NCBI GenBank assembly: GCA_001724275.1
Contig: MEDZ01000005.1
Span: 1 to 64,000 of the forward strand
Length of the DNA stretch: 64,000 bases
DNA from: Gemmatimonadetes bacterium SCN 70-22
GTDB lineage: Bacteria; Gemmatimonadota; Gemmatimonadetes; Gemmatimonadales; Gemmatimonadaceae
Direction: 5' to 3'
In this document: in pieces, positions 63,429-64,000 of the stretch
Position numbering within the stretch: position 1 is the first letter of the stretch
Layout: every line of letters begins with the position of its first letter
Program-made: the position numbers and the translations under genes
Notes under the pieces: model-generated
Database searches by the model: none
Told to the model about the DNA's origin: nothing
The model's input: only the letters and a program-made list of their open reading frames with translations

Positions 63429-64000
63429 ATGATGGACAGGACGCTGCTCGCATCGGTGCGCGCCGCGGTCTTGACGGTGGCGCTCGGCTCGGTGTCGTGC
63501 GCCCGTCAGGCGGCGTCCACCCAGGCGGCGTACGCGAATGAGACCGGATTCGTTTACACCGCGAACGAACGTGGCACCTCCATCAGCGTGGTCGACCTCG
63601 GCACGGGACAGGTCAGAACCGTGCCCGTCGGCATCTCGCCGCACAATGTCCAGGTCTCGCACGACGGGCGATTGGTGCTCGTCGTCGGGAGGCCGGCCAT
63701 GGCCGGCCAGCCGGCGAATCATGACACCCGCGGCACTCAGGAAGTAGGGCGCGGGCGGCTGCTCATCTTCGATGCGGCAACGATGGGCGTGGACACGGCG
63801 GGCAACATCGAGGTCGGGCGCGACCCGGCGCACGTCATCATCGACTGGCAGGGGAGGTTCGCCTACACCACCAACGCCGAGGACAACAATCTCTCGGTCG
63901 TCGACGTCGCGCAGCGACGGATCGTCGACATGATCCCGACCGGGGCGTCGCCGCACGGGTTGCGTATGAGCCCCGACGGGCGCGAGATCTACGTCGCCAA
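63429..64000 (+). CDS. YVTN-family beta-propeller lipoprotein (partial, runs off right edge)
   Basis: From ATG 63429 at least 190 residues are open. L-G-S-V-S-C is a lipobox. Then G-F-V-Y-T-A-N-E, S-I-S-V-V-D-L-G-T-G-Q-V, P-V-G-I-S-P-H-N-V-Q-V-S-H-D-G-R-L and further blade repeats (FAYTTNAEDNNLSVVDVAQRRIV, TGASPHGLRMSPDGREIYVA). It is a YVTN beta-propeller of the nitrite-reductase-like surface protein type. The 3' end lies outside the window. Confidence 0.88.
   Translation, partial: MMDRTLLASVRAAVLTVALGSVSCARQAASTQAAYANETGFVYTANERGTSISVVDLGTGQVRTVPVGISPHNVQVSHDGRLVLVVGRPAMAGQPANHDTRGTQEVGRGRLLIFDAATMGVDTAGNIEVGRDPAHVIIDWQGRFAYTTNAEDNNLSVVDVAQRRIVDMIPTGASPHGLRMSPDGREIYVA

Overview
This is a GC-rich window from a bacterial chromosome or large plasmid. 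It holds no rRNA, tRNA, phage or CRISPR feature that I can see. It is a metal-handling accessory region. Two HME-type RND efflux operons, two P1B ATPases, two CDF exporters, copper oxidases, CopB, a CopC-CopD fusion and ArsR regulators sit among insertion sequences and decayed genes. The organism is probably a soil or sediment bacterium. The HupE / 'transmembrane anchor' / DUF4198 set beside an RND pump would fit Gemmatimonadota, but that placement is inference only.

Layout. 0-2.4 kb: an IS3 remnant, a thioredoxin-like gene whose first active-site cysteine codon is an in-frame TGA (probable selenoprotein), a YnfA-type membrane protein and a frameshifted CCPF-motif gene. 2.7-15.5 kb (minus strand): operon 1. 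It reads His/Cys-rich secreted protein, CzcC, CzcB, CzcA, PII-like protein, P1B-4 ATPase, CDF exporter, membrane HEAT protein, cysteine-less HMA-like protein and HEAT lipoprotein, with many start/stop overlaps. A divergent ArsR gene with a perfect operator-like palindrome lies at its head, followed by an HMA-CDF fusion. 17.4-26.2 kb (minus strand): operon 2. It reads a 31-residue metallothionein-like peptide with 13 cysteines, a His-rich secreted protein, TolC-type protein, adaptor, RND pump, HupE, anchor protein and DUF4198. 26.3-31.3 kb: a PAS histidine kinase, then ArsR-rhodanese, a degenerate metallo-beta-lactamase-fold protein and an MFS exporter. 31.4-39.9 kb: copper/periplasmic genes (DUF4198, SodC-like, CopC-CopD, CopA oxidase, CopB) plus a lone PD-(D/E)XK-like protein.

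40-48.8 kb (plus strand): an ABC1/UbiB kinase, an OmpR-type response regulator and its kinase, an archaeal-type GAPDH, a P1B ATPase with CPD in place of CPC, and an alpha/beta hydrolase. 49-54 kb: an insertion-sequence graveyard with a decayed M50 protease, two broken IS3-family transposases, and an IS3 element split by an IS30 element. 54-57.3 kb: a 5'-truncated haem-motif outer-membrane protein, a cytochrome c, a small HExxH lipoprotein and a second multicopper oxidase. 57.8-59.2 kb: an IS110 transposase. 59.9-63 kb: zwf and gnd. The right edge cuts a YVTN beta-propeller lipoprotein gene.

How the parts fit. Metal in the cytosol would be taken up by P1B and CDF exporters, captured in the periplasm by RND tripartite pumps and expelled, while copper oxidases and CopB detoxify periplasmic copper. 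The metallothionein-like peptide and His-rich proteins would buffer metal. The oxidative pentose phosphate enzymes and the UGA-containing thioredoxin could supply reducing power, but that link is inference. Many short tandem duplications of 10-13 bp scar the decayed genes and spacers, which suggests a local mutational habit.
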